Assembly: GCF_042654985.1 (NCBI RefSeq)
Contig: NZ_JBHSMT010000008.1
Coordinates: 434,001 to 498,000 of the forward strand
Direction: 5' to 3'
From: Paraherbaspirillum soli
GTDB taxonomy: Bacteria; Pseudomonadota; Gammaproteobacteria; Burkholderiales; Burkholderiaceae_D
Length of the DNA stretch: 64,000 nt
Positions 11,168 to 19,280 of the stretch are shown in pieces (position 1 is the stretch's first letter; every line of letters begins with the position of its first letter). The position numbers and the translations under genes are program-made. The notes under the pieces are model-generated. The model did no database searches. It saw nothing but the letters and a program-made list of their open reading frames with translations, and had not been told where the DNA came from.

Positions 11168-13219
11168 TCAATTCGTCGGCAATCCCAGCTTGTCGAAGAA
11201 CGCCCGGTTGCGCTCTCGCGCAGAGTTGAGGAGGCGGTCGAACGAGATAACCTCGATGTAAGCCTTGAAGTTCTCGTTGTAACCGAAGTAGCCCTGTCGG
11301 TCGCTTGTTACTCGTAACCCCAGCATCTTACAGCGTCGTTCAACGGACGGCGTAAGATCGCAAATTGCATAACAAAACCCAGGTATCTCGTCTGATCTAG
11401 GAATAGGACGACCGTTTGCAGTCATGGCACCGCCAGTGCGAATGCGATCGAGATAGCCCAACGCTTGCTCGACTGGATCCTTTTCCTCGCCCGGCGCAGC
11501 ATCGTTGCGCATAGGGCGCTTGATCTCGACAATCACAATCGAGGCCAACGGCAACCGATTACCATCGGACACAAGTATGGGTTCATCGAATACGTTCAAC
11601 AGGCAGAGATCGGGCTCCTTCGTCTCCGTCGAGCCTGTGATAGGCATGGACAACAACGGCTTATCGGATGCAAGGAAATCATGGAACGCTAACCGCTCGT
11701 CGATGAGCCAAAGATTGCAACTGTCCAGCCTGATCTCGTTTGACGTCTTCCTCATCGGCATGATGAGTTCGTGAATCAGTTCTTCCTTCGAATACTTCCC
11801 GTTCGCCCCTCGTTCTATGGCCTTCTCGAGAATGTCGAGAATGACTTTCCTGTGAAAGACATAATTTGCAAGATCTGACTTTTTAATGTCATCCGCTTTC
11901 TCAAGGTACGCGGTCAGCCTGGCAAAATAATCGGTGACCGACTCCTCATTGCTGAAACTCATCATTGCATGGCCCTCCGCCAGCAATGTCCCTTCTATCT
12001 CAGAGAGCTGCTTATGCAGCAGCAAGTCCAAATCTTTGTCTGAAATGTCCGGGTCGACGGTAAGCTTATCCTCGGCAATGCGACCGAGGATTGGCCGATA
12101 ACGTGGAGCGCGGAGCGAAACAAATTTTTCGACGCGCTCTCTCCCCGCTTTCCGACTCTCTTGTAGGTATTCGCTGAGAAACTCCTTCGACGAATCGAGG
12201 ACCGCGTTGCGAATGTCTGCGAGACTGATCTCCGTGTTAGAGAACAAATCGTCGCTGATCTCCTCAATGTCGAATCCAATTCGCTCGGGGCGAACATGGT
12301 GATCAAGAAAGGAAGCCGTCACATAGCAAGCGTAAATAAAGTCACCGGCACTGTCTTTCACTCGCCCGTGCAACCCAGGGATCTTTCCGGCAATGCTCTC
12401 CTCTTCCACAACACGGCCGGCAGCGCACCAAGCTATAAAAGGCTGCCTCGGTGACGTGGCTTTAAGCTTGAGATGAGTAAGATCAAAGCCCTGACCCTTA
12501 ATGGTGATGGTTTGACGCTTCGAAGACGAGAACATGCACTCCTCATACACTTCGTCGAGGTCAATCGAGTCGAGTTCGTCCCTTATCTTTATCTTCGGAG
12601 CACCGCCGTCTCGGACGAAATACCAAAGGCAGTGCTCAAAAAGAGCATTGGCGATCGTCCGCCCGTTCTTTGCAGAGCGCTCGCGGTAAATCTGCTTGAA
12701 GCCGTCAAGATGCACAGACGTTTTACGTGCCTGCCCTGGCTTCAAATTTGTAAGTGCCAGGTTATCGACACCTTGCGTTGCGGTGAATGTGAAGGTGCGG
12801 CGCCTGAGGATGCCGTTAGCATCACAGAAATCACTGGTGATCTCGACCTTTTCGAACGCCTTTAGCCACAAAAGGCGTCCAACACCACGGCAACCGTCGC
12901 TGGCCTTGTAGTCTGAATCGAGCGTTTCGAATGACTCTAAATTCTTCGCATCGAAACCAATTCCGTTGTCGATCACGCGGAAGCCGGTTATTTGTTCCAT
13001 CGGTGTCACGCCACGCTTCGCCTTGCCATTGTCCAGGTCCAACGAGGCCTGTGGTAACCGCACAATCTCGACGGTGATTTCGCCGAAGGAGGCTCTCTCG
13101 CCGAGCGCTGCTATCCCCTGGATCGAATTGACGACAGCCTCGAACAACGGCAACAGTCCGTGACTACGCGGCAGAGACGTGTTGCGCAACCTACCACTTA
13201 GATAGGTGTTCATGCTCAT
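11168..13219 (-). CDS. GHKL ATPase with a C-terminal PD-(D/E)XK nuclease-like domain
   Basis: I recognise the parts but not the whole. The 683-residue protein begins with a GHKL (Hsp90/MutL/MORC-like) ATPase: N box LFEAVVNSIQ (E27, N31), IDNGIGF (84-90) and GCRGVGR (109-115). A long middle region includes a charged, probably helical part. Near the end, PDLCLLN (D537), VEIKRP (E565, K567) and a following Gln near 585 fit the D-ExK-Q pattern of the PD-(D/E)XK nuclease fold. The ATG at 13219 is preferred over 13252 because AAAGGGA lies 7 bases before it. The gene stands alone between gyrB and an unrelated hydrolase and looks like an accessory insertion. A phage-defence or DNA-processing role is an inference; a MORC-like or anti-plasmid role is possible. 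Confidence 0.75.
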   Translation of the reverse strand: MSMNTYLSGRLRNTSLPRSHGLLPLFEAVVNSIQGIAALGERASFGEITVEIVRLPQASLDLDNGKAKRGVTPMEQITGFRVIDNGIGFDAKNLESFETLDSDYKASDGCRGVGRLLWLKAFEKVEITSDFCDANGILRRRTFTFTATQGVDNLALTNLKPGQARKTSVHLDGFKQIYRERSAKNGRTIANALFEHCLWYFVRDGGAPKIKIRDELDSIDLDEVYEECMFSSSKRQTITIKGQGFDLTHLKLKATSPRQPFIAWCAAGRVVEEESIAGKIPGLHGRVKDSAGDFIYACYVTASFLDHHVRPERIGFDIEEISDDLFSNTEISLADIRNAVLDSSKEFLSEYLQESRKAGRERVEKFVSLRAPRYRPILGRIAEDKLTVDPDISDKDLDLLLHKQLSEIEGTLLAEGHAMMSFSNEESVTDYFARLTAYLEKADDIKKSDLANYVFHRKVILDILEKAIERGANGKYSKEELIHELIMPMRKTSNEIRLDSCNLWLIDERLAFHDFLASDKPLLSMPITGSTETKEPDLCLLNVFDEPILVSDGNRLPLASIVIVEIKRPMRNDAAPGEEKDPVEQALGYLDRIRTGGAMTANGRPIPRSDEIPGFCYAICDLTPSVERRCKMLGLRVTSDRQGYFGYNENFKAYIEVISFDRLLNSARERNRAFFDKLGLPTN

Positions 13220-13436
13220 GTTTTTATCCCTTTCCGAGTGATAGGAGGTCAATATTCGCGTATGACGCTTGATTCTAACAAGACCCCCGCGTAGACATGG
13301 GCGGGAGTTCTCTAGCCGGGGAATGTCACCCTGTTAGCCGGACATTCAAACTGAGCACGGATGTGGAAGCTACAGCGGCCATTTTGGCCGATAGAATACA
13401 TTGGTAGAGGAAAAAATATTCACACCCTGTGAAAAC

Positions 13437-13467
13437 GAACAAGAGGCCTACGGGCCTCTTGTTCTTT
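13437..13467 (-). terminator. Intrinsic terminator of the metallo-hydrolase gene
   Basis: A perfect 12-bp stem (GAACAAGAGGCC with GGCCTCTTGTTC, loop TACG) lies 5 bases beyond the stop codon of the gene at 13472. The rest of the gap to 13219 contains no gene that I can support, only the leader of the ATPase gene. Confidence 0.88.
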
Positions 13468-13471
13468 GGGC

Positions 13472-14443
13472 TTACCGCGGCACGGAGTAATCAACAGGCA
13501 CAAAAGCATAACCCTTGCCGTTGGACTTCACGTGGCCCAAAGCCGGGAACGGCAGATGCGCAGCGCCGATCAGATAGCCACCCTTCGCGGCCGCGGCAAA
13601 CGCTTCTTTTCGCTCGGATTCGGCGGCCTTGCCATCGCTGTCGAACGCGATGCCGACCGATGGATCGTCGAACTGTACTGCAGCCACGTGCACCAGGTCA
13701 CCCAGCAGTACCAGCTTCTCGCCTTTGCTCTCGATCATGTAAGTAATGTGTCCTGGCGTATGTCCTGCGGTGGCATAGGATTTGATGCCGGGAGTCAGCT
13801 CGCCGTCCTGCGTGATCGGCTGGAACTTATTGGCGATTACATATGGTTCTACCGAACTCATCGCGCCTTGGAAGAAGCCTTTCATGTCAGCCGGCGCTTT
13901 GTCCATATTCGCTTGGCTGAGCCAGTAGTCCGCATCGGCCTTGCCGGCACGTACAACAGCGTTGGGAAACGCCAGTTCTTTGCCGGCGATCAGTCCGCCC
14001 ACGTGATCCACATGCATGTGCGTGATGTAGACCTCATCGATCTGTTCCGGCTGGTAGCCGGCCGCTTTCAGGTTGCTGGCTAGCTTGCCGAGAGTCGGGC
14101 CGAACAAGCCCGCAGCGCCTGTGTCGATCAAAACCAATTTGCTGCCGGTGTTGATCAAGAAGCCGTTGAATGAGGTCTCCAGCGGACTTTTTTCAAACGA
14201 CTTGAGCAGTGCTTTGTTGGTCTTCGCGGCCGGCTGCTTAAGCAGTTTGTCGACCGGCAGTTCGTTGGTGCCATCGCTCAGCACGGTCACCTCAAAATCA
14301 CCCAGCATGGTGCGGTAGAAGCCAGGCGCCTGAAACTTGGCCATAGGCGCAGCAGCATGCGCCGGAGACAGCGCGAAGGCAGTCGCCACTGCAACAACGA
14401 CGGTGGCAGCTTGGGGGGATTTGAACAGCGTATCGAACTTCAT
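13472..14443 (-). CDS. Secreted metallo-beta-lactamase-fold hydrolase
   Basis: The 323-residue protein carries a signal peptide with a likely cut after SPAHA (about residue 30), so it is probably periplasmic or exported. The metal site is THMHVDHVGG (H142, H144, D146, H147), with a further conserved GHTPGH near 225. This is the MBL-fold class that includes lactonases, sulfatases and related hydrolases. The substrate cannot be read from the sequence; lactonase (quorum-quenching) activity is one option. It lies downstream of an AraC regulator on the same strand, separated by a repeat element, and ends in a strong terminator. Confidence 0.85.
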   Translation of the reverse strand: MKFDTLFKSPQAATVVVAVATAFALSPAHAAAPMAKFQAPGFYRTMLGDFEVTVLSDGTNELPVDKLLKQPAAKTNKALLKSFEKSPLETSFNGFLINTGSKLVLIDTGAAGLFGPTLGKLASNLKAAGYQPEQIDEVYITHMHVDHVGGLIAGKELAFPNAVVRAGKADADYWLSQANMDKAPADMKGFFQGAMSSVEPYVIANKFQPITQDGELTPGIKSYATAGHTPGHITYMIESKGEKLVLLGDLVHVAAVQFDDPSVGIAFDSDGKAAESERKEAFAAAAKGGYLIGAAHLPFPALGHVKSNGKGYAFVPVDYSVPR

Positions 14444-14514
14444 AATTTTCCTTATTTTTGTTGAGTTACATGGGTGCTACGATGGCCCAAGTTTTTTCCA
14501 GCATTGGTACTACA

Positions 14515-14635
14515 GGGCATCTCGAAAAACCGTAGCGAGCGACCCAAGGTCGGGGCGAGAAGCGCAGCCGTACGGAGGTACGGTGAGCATCGTAGCCCCG
14601 AGATTGAGTCGCGCAGTAGGTTTGTCGAGGTGCCC
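14515..14635. repeat. Copy A of the six-copy GGGCACCTCGAAAAACC element
   Basis: This 121-bp copy has inverted ends (GGGCATCTCGAAAAACCG and the complementary GTTTGTCGAGGTGCCC). The inside contains GCGAGCGACCCAAGGTCGGG and a small central palindrome around CCGTACGGAGGTACGG. It lies between the AraC gene and the metallo-hydrolase gene. Copies A and C are in the opposite orientation to B, D, E and F. Confidence 0.92.
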
Positions 14636-14640
14636 TACAT

Positions 14641-15498
14641 TCAGCGTGCTCGCGATGGGGAACAACCAAAACGTTCCCGGAAGCGCAAAGCAAAACGAGA
14701 GCTCGCGCGATATCCGGATGCTTCGGCAATCTGTGGGATGCTCCAGGCCGTGGTCTGCAACAGCGTCATGGCGTGATGCATGCGGATATCCAGCAGTAAG
14801 GAATCAAAGCGCAAGTTCTCTGTTGCCAGCCGCCGCCGCAGCGTCGCCTCACTCATCGCCAGTTCACGTGCCGCCGTCGCCGTTGTCCAGCGACGCTGCG
14901 GGGACGGGCCGAGCAGGCCTTTCAACCTGTCTCCGATTTGCTGGGTTGACGGGCGGGGGAAGCAGCAGCCGCGGTCAGCCAAAGCGAGCAGGAGCCCAAT
15001 CAGGCGATGTCTCTGTTCGCGGTCGCTGACCTGCTCGGCGGCCATGCCGCGCACGCAATAAGCCAGGGTATCGGCAAGGTCTGCATCAACGCCAAGCTTG
15101 CGAAGACTGGCGATTGGTGAAGAGATCGACATTTCGTTCTCGTGTCGCTTATAGAACTCCAGGATCACGTCCGGCGCGAAGGTCAGGAACATGGAGCGAA
15201 ATGTCCCATCGCCGCTGCCTGGATTTTTTTGGATATCGGCGCGCACGTCCTGTGCCACTGCAAGCAGCGTAAGCGGCTCATCCAACTCCATGTGAACCTG
15301 GTCGGCGTCGAGCGTCAGTTTTCCAGAATTGACCAGCAATATCGCAGCGTCGAAAAATCGAAAACTTCGCGCGGCGTGCGGTCTGCGCAGGAGAGGCTGC
15401 GCGAGCATCCCGACACCGCCTCGCACGATGGGTGTGCCTGGCGGTAGCATGGCCGGGCCGTCCGCTTTGCCATGAGGAGTAAGGTCGTCGCTGATCAT
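14641..15498 (-). CDS. AraC-family transcriptional regulator
   Basis: The 285-residue protein has an AraC-type C-terminal DNA-binding domain with two helix-turn-helices (TATAARELAMSEATLRRRL, then SIPQIAEASGYRASSRFALRF ending RERFGCSP). The N-terminal 150 residues are a sensing domain of the type that binds small molecules and dimerises. It is transcribed towards the metallo-hydrolase gene, so it is a candidate regulator of it. Its stop codon is 5 bases from repeat copy A. Confidence 0.88.
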   Translation of the reverse strand: MISDDLTPHGKADGPAMLPPGTPIVRGGVGMLAQPLLRRPHAARSFRFFDAAILLVNSGKLTLDADQVHMELDEPLTLLAVAQDVRADIQKNPGSGDGTFRSMFLTFAPDVILEFYKRHENEMSISSPIASLRKLGVDADLADTLAYCVRGMAAEQVSDREQRHRLIGLLLALADRGCCFPRPSTQQIGDRLKGLLGPSPQRRWTTATAARELAMSEATLRRRLATENLRFDSLLLDIRMHHAMTLLQTTAWSIPQIAEASGYRASSRFALRFRERFGCSPSRAR

Positions 15499-15761
15499 CG
15501 GCGGCTATTTCGCGCGAGGGATTTTTTGGCAAAACTTTGATTGGTCGGCTTCATGGATAAATGCTCGATGGTGCGTCTGGGAAGGTAGGAATTTATGCCG
15601 AAATTATATTTCACCTCACCTTTTCCAAAAGTGCAGATCCGATCAATAAGCAGTACCGAAGCGATCAATTTGATCGGTATTTATTCTGACACCGGGGGAT
15701 TTGAATGATCTGTCGGAGTTGTTTGTAGATACTGTTATTTCGGTCAAACGTTTTGCAGCGC

Positions 15762-15877
15762 GTAGGCCGGAAAAGCGCAGCGTCTTCCGACGGCGAGAAT
15801 CGCACCAGCCGGTCAAGCCCTGGGCATTTTTCGGCGGGGCACCAGATGTCGGAAGGCGCTGCGCTTTTCCGACCTAC
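15762..15877. repeat. Long inverted repeat related to the GTAGGGCGGA family
   Basis: The arms 15762-15791 and 15848-15877 are about 30 bases long and almost perfectly complementary (GTAGGCCGGAAAAGCGCAGC opposite GCTGCGCTTTTCCGACCTAC), enclosing about 56 bases. They resemble the arms of the repeats at 15-281 and 16493-16588. Short open frames across it (15701-15922, 15753-15944) are explained by the repeat and are not called genes. From 15499 to 15761 I see nothing else. Confidence 0.85.
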
Positions 15878-15962
15878 TTCTTGGTGCCTGTGCGGGTTAC
15901 GCGTTGCAACCTACGATCCTGATGCGTGGCAGTTCAAGAAATGAACAGCGCAGAAATAGTGT

Positions 15963-15991
15963 TTGAACTTCAATAAAATCTGCGCTATCGT
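15963..15991 (+). promoter_or_regulatory. Probable sigma-70 promoter of a small RNA
   Basis: TTGAAC (15963-15968) and TATCGT (15986-15991) are separated by 17 bases. Transcription would start near 15998 and run into the strong terminator at 16047-16087. There is no ribosome binding site or open frame between them. Confidence 0.45.
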
Positions 15992-15997
15992 CCTTAC

Positions 15998-16087
15998 GTC
16001 GTGAGAAAGAGCGATCTGGTGTCAGAGCCAGTGATGTAGATGGACCGGGCAGGCAGCCGCTCCCGAGCGGTTTTTTTTCGCCTGCCC
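15998..16087 (+). ncRNA. Putative small RNA ending in a nested terminator
   Basis: About 80-90 bases between a promoter-like sequence and a terminator have no open frame with a start. The predicted RNA has a short hairpin CTGG/CCAG near 16016-16031. At its end the stem CCGCT/AGCGG (57-70 of the 16000s) is followed by eight T and nested inside an outer stem GGGCAGGC / GCCTGCCC (16047-16054, 16080-16087). The SymE-like toxin gene begins 155 bases downstream, so the RNA might be part of that locus. No known RNA family was recognised. Confidence 0.4.
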
Positions 16088-16241
16088 CTATCAATGTGCG
16101 CCTTCTATGGCGGGCCTTGGTAGGGAGGGCTACGGCCCTGCCGGATAATGGTCCTTACATCCCGGTCTCTGACCCCTGCTTTGTGCCCGCCCCCTTCGTC
16201 AGCCGACGAAGGGCGGAAAATCTACCGCAAAAGGAGACCGC

Positions 16242-16496
16242 ATGAGCTACGCAAACAAGCCGGACCAAACAGGCAAATCCGCTTCATCCACGCAAGACTG
16301 TTCCACCCCCATCACCACATCCACCAGCAACAATCTGCCAGACCGGCATTTGACCGTCGGCGTCTGCCCGGAGGGTAAGCTCAGAACCCCTTGGATTCGG
16401 CTGCGCGGCAAGTGGTTGTTGGAAGCAGGCTTCACGCCCCAGACCCCGATCCGGGTGCAGGTGCGGCGCGGCTGCTTATTCATCACCAGAGAGTAG
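16242..16496 (+). CDS. SymE-family type I toxin-like protein
   Basis: The 84-residue protein has the SymE core: HLTVGVCPEGKLRTPWIRLR followed by GKWLLEAGFTPQTPIRVQVR and GCLFIT. SymE proteins have an AbrB-like fold; in E. coli SymE is an SOS-induced toxin kept down by the antisense RNA SymR, and later work suggests it acts on nucleic acids. The N-terminal 35 residues are Ser/Thr/Pro-rich and not conserved. AAGGAG precedes the ATG. Just before that, CCCTTCGTC/GACGAAGGG (16192-16213) forms a hairpin in the leader that may control translation. The stop codon TAG lies inside the first bases of the repeat that follows. An antisense partner cannot be confirmed. Confidence 0.78.
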   Translation: MSYANKPDQTGKSASSTQDCSTPITTSTSNNLPDRHLTVGVCPEGKLRTPWIRLRGKWLLEAGFTPQTPIRVQVRRGCLFITRE

Positions 16497-16588
16497 GGCG
16501 GATGAGCGTAGCGTTATCCGCCGTTGGATGTGCCGCATGTGTTTGACGCATCCAACACGGCGGAAGGCGCTGCGCTTTTCCGCCCTAC
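16493..16588. repeat. GTAGGGCGGA palindromic repeat after symE
   Basis: The 96-bp element has inverted ends GTAGGGCGGA and TCCGCCCTAC and an inner inverted pair around GTTGGATG / CATCCAAC. It shares its arms with the repeats at 15-281. The symE stop codon TAG is formed by the first bases of this element. Confidence 0.88.
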
Positions 16589-16597
16589 TATCCGAAC

Positions 16598-18028
16598 TCA
16601 CGGTAAGACGTAAGCCGTCTTCACCACAGTAAAAAACTCGACCGCATAACTCCCCTGCTCCCGCGATCCATAACTGGAGGATTTACGCCCGCCGAACGGG
16701 ACGTGATAATCGACGCCCGCAGTCGGCAGATTCACCATCGTCATGCCGGTCTGGATGTGGCGTTTGAAATGGCTCGCATGCTTGAGCGACGTGGTGCAGA
16801 TGCCCGACGACAGACCGAATTCGGTATCGTTGGCAAGCGTCAAAGCATGTTCGTAATTGTCGGCCGGGATCGCACAGGCGATCGGCCCGAAAATCTCTTC
16901 GCGGGCAATCCGCATGTCGTTGTCGGCATCGGCAAACAATGCCGGCGTCAGGTAAAACCCGTCGTGTTCGCGCTTGACTCTTTCGCCGCCGCACATCAGC
17001 CGCGCACCTTCATTTCTGCCGATCTCCAGATAGCTGCGGTCTTGATCCAATTGGGATTGGTCCACCACCGGACCGATTTCGGTGCCGGGTTTGAGCGCGT
17101 CGTCGACTTTGAGCACGGCGAGCCGGTCGGCCAGCAGCTTGATGAAACGGGGGTAGATATCTTTCTCGACAATCAGGCGCGACGACGCCGTGCAGCGTTG
17201 ACCGGTGGCGTAATAACTGCCCTGGACGGCGCACTCGACGGCGACGGCGAGGTCGGCGTCGTTCAACACCACCAACGGGTTCTTGCCGCCCATCTCCAGC
17301 TGCAATTTGGCAAATCTCGGTCCGGCCGACGCCATGACGCGACGTCCCGTTGCGACCGATCCGGTGAAGCTGATGGCGTCAACCTGCGGCGAATCCAGGA
17401 TAGTCTGGCCTACCTCGCTGCCGCGTCCCATCACCAGGTTGAACACCCCGGCGGGAATCCCGGCGCGGCTGATGATCTCGGCCAGCGCCCAGGCCGAAGC
17501 GGGCACCAGATCGGCCGGCTTGAACACCACGCAATTGCCGTAGGCCAGCGCTGGCGCGATCTTCCACGCCGGCACCGCGATCGGAAAATTCCACGGCGTG
17601 ATGATGCCGACCACGCCGACCGGCTCGCGGCTGATCTCGACCTCGATGCCGGGACGTACCGAGGCCAGGCGCTCGCCGCGCAGGCGCACGACTTCGGCCG
17701 CGAAGAATTTGAAGATGTATGCGGCGCGCGCTACCTCGCCTATGCCTTCGGGCAGGGTCTTGCCTTCCTCGCGCGACAGCAGGCTGCCGAGTTCGTCCTT
17801 GCGCGCCATTAACTCGCTGCCGATCCGGTCCAGCGCATCGGCACGCGCCTGCACGCTGCCGGTGGCCCACGCCGGGAAGGCGGCGCGGGCGGCGGCAATC
17901 GCCAGCGCCGTCTGGGCCGCATCGGCTTGCGCGTAGTGACCGACGATATCGGCGGTGTTGGATGGATTGATGTCCGGCTTGCTGCTGCCGCCGTCTTGCC
18001 ACTGTCCATTGATGTAGTTCTGCTTCAT
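16598..18028 (-). CDS. NAD(P)-dependent aldehyde dehydrogenase (semialdehyde type)
   Basis: The 476-residue protein is a classical aldehyde dehydrogenase: coenzyme motif FTGSVATG (221-228), general base in LEMGGK (E245), and nucleophile Cys279 in GQRCTASSR. It most resembles the 2-oxoglutarate/glutarate semialdehyde group. Its place behind a CoA-transferase and glutaryl-CoA dehydrogenase suggests glutarate semialdehyde to glutarate as its reaction, an inference. The ATG at 18028 is preferred to a TTG at 18034 that overlaps the stop of the preceding gene, because AAGGAG lies 10 bases upstream. It is the last gene of the operon. Confidence 0.88.
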   Translation of the reverse strand: MKQNYINGQWQDGGSSKPDINPSNTADIVGHYAQADAAQTALAIAAARAAFPAWATGSVQARADALDRIGSELMARKDELGSLLSREEGKTLPEGIGEVARAAYIFKFFAAEVVRLRGERLASVRPGIEVEISREPVGVVGIITPWNFPIAVPAWKIAPALAYGNCVVFKPADLVPASAWALAEIISRAGIPAGVFNLVMGRGSEVGQTILDSPQVDAISFTGSVATGRRVMASAGPRFAKLQLEMGGKNPLVVLNDADLAVAVECAVQGSYYATGQRCTASSRLIVEKDIYPRFIKLLADRLAVLKVDDALKPGTEIGPVVDQSQLDQDRSYLEIGRNEGARLMCGGERVKREHDGFYLTPALFADADNDMRIAREEIFGPIACAIPADNYEHALTLANDTEFGLSSGICTTSLKHASHFKRHIQTGMTMVNLPTAGVDYHVPFGGRKSSSYGSREQGSYAVEFFTVVKTAYVLP

Positions 18029-18030
18029 GT

Positions 18031-19254
18031 TCAAATCACTCCTTGTTGAGCAAGTTGTTCAATCCGTTCGACATCCAATCCGAGCACGCCGCCGAGCACT
18101 TCACGCGTGTGCTGACCGAGCAAGGGCGGGCCGTTGCGATACTCGACCGGCGTTGCCGACAGGCGGATCGGGCTGGCCACCAGCGCGACGTTGCCGGCGG
18201 TCGGATGCGGCAGCTCGATTTTCATGCCGCGCGCCTGTACCTGAGGATCGTCGAATACCTGCGCCAGGTCGTTGATCGGCCCGCACGGCACGCTCGCCGG
18301 TTCCAGCGCGGAAATCCAATGTTGCGTGCTGCGCATCACGGTCGCTTGCCGGATCAACGGCAGCAGTATGTCGCGATGCTGTACGCGTCCGGCATTGGTG
18401 GTGAAGCGCGCATCGAGCGCCCATTCCGGATGGCCTGCGATGTCGCAGAAGCGGCTGAACTGGCCGTCGTTGCCGATGGCCAGAATCATGTCGCCGTCGG
18501 CGGTCGGGAAATCCTGATAGGGCACGATGTTCGGATGGGCATTGCCGAGCCGCTTGGGGGCGGCGCCGGTGGTCAGGAAGTTCATGTTCTGGTTCGCCAG
18601 GCAGGCCACCTGCACGTCCAGCAAGGCCAGGTCGACGGCCTGGCCGACGCCGGTCTGGTCGCGATGCGCCAGCGCCGCCAGGATCGAGGTGGTCGCATAG
18701 AGTCCGGTCAGCACATCGGTCAGCGCCACGCCGACTTTCATCGGCCCTGCGCCCTGCTCGCCATCCTTGCGGCCGGTCAGACTCATCAAGCCGCCCAGCC
18801 CCTGGATCAGAAAGTCGTAACCGGCGCGTGCCGCGTATGGACCGTCCTGGCCGAAGCCGGTGATCGAGCAATAGATCAGCCGGGGATTCAGCGCTTTCAG
18901 CGACGCATAATCCAGCCCATATTGTTGCAGTCCGCCGACCTTGAAATTTTCGATCACGATGTCGCACTGCATCGCCAGTTCGCGCACCAGGGCCTGTCCT
19001 TCGGGTTGCGTAAAGTCGATCGTGACCGATTTTTTGTTGCGGTTGGCGCACAGGTAGTAGGCCGCCTCCGACGTGTTCTCGCCGTGCGCATCCTTCAGGT
19101 ACGGCGGCCCCCAGGCGCGGGTGTCGTCGCCGACGCCGGGGCGCTCGACCTTGATCACCTCGGCGCCGAGATCGCCGAGTATCTGCCCGGCCCAGGGGCC
19201 GGCGAGGATGCGCGACAGATCCAGCACGCGGATGTGGGACAGTGCTCCTGCCAT
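18031..19254 (-). CDS. CaiB/BaiF family CoA-transferase (probably glutarate CoA-transferase)
   Basis: The 407-residue protein belongs to type III CoA-transferases, which move CoA between acids through an enzyme-bound aspartyl thioester. It begins LSHIRVLDLSRILAGPWAGQ, and the likely catalytic Asp is in KVGVALTDVLTGLYA. It lies 26 bases downstream of glutaryl-CoA dehydrogenase and directly before the aldehyde dehydrogenase. In this setting succinyl-CoA:glutarate CoA-transferase, as in the human SUGCT type, is the most likely role. AGGAG precedes the ATG. The donor CoA cannot be read from the sequence. Confidence 0.85.
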   Translation of the reverse strand: MAGALSHIRVLDLSRILAGPWAGQILGDLGAEVIKVERPGVGDDTRAWGPPYLKDAHGENTSEAAYYLCANRNKKSVTIDFTQPEGQALVRELAMQCDIVIENFKVGGLQQYGLDYASLKALNPRLIYCSITGFGQDGPYAARAGYDFLIQGLGGLMSLTGRKDGEQGAGPMKVGVALTDVLTGLYATTSILAALAHRDQTGVGQAVDLALLDVQVACLANQNMNFLTTGAAPKRLGNAHPNIVPYQDFPTADGDMILAIGNDGQFSRFCDIAGHPEWALDARFTTNAGRVQHRDILLPLIRQATVMRSTQHWISALEPASVPCGPINDLAQVFDDPQVQARGMKIELPHPTAGNVALVASPIRLSATPVEYRNGPPLLGQHTREVLGGVLGLDVERIEQLAQQGVI

Positions 19255-19280
19255 GGTCGACTCCTGGAAGATTGGGTTGA

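Noticed and set aside
15701..15944. Overlapping short plus-strand open frames
   Set aside because: They are translated parts of the inverted repeat at 15762-15877.
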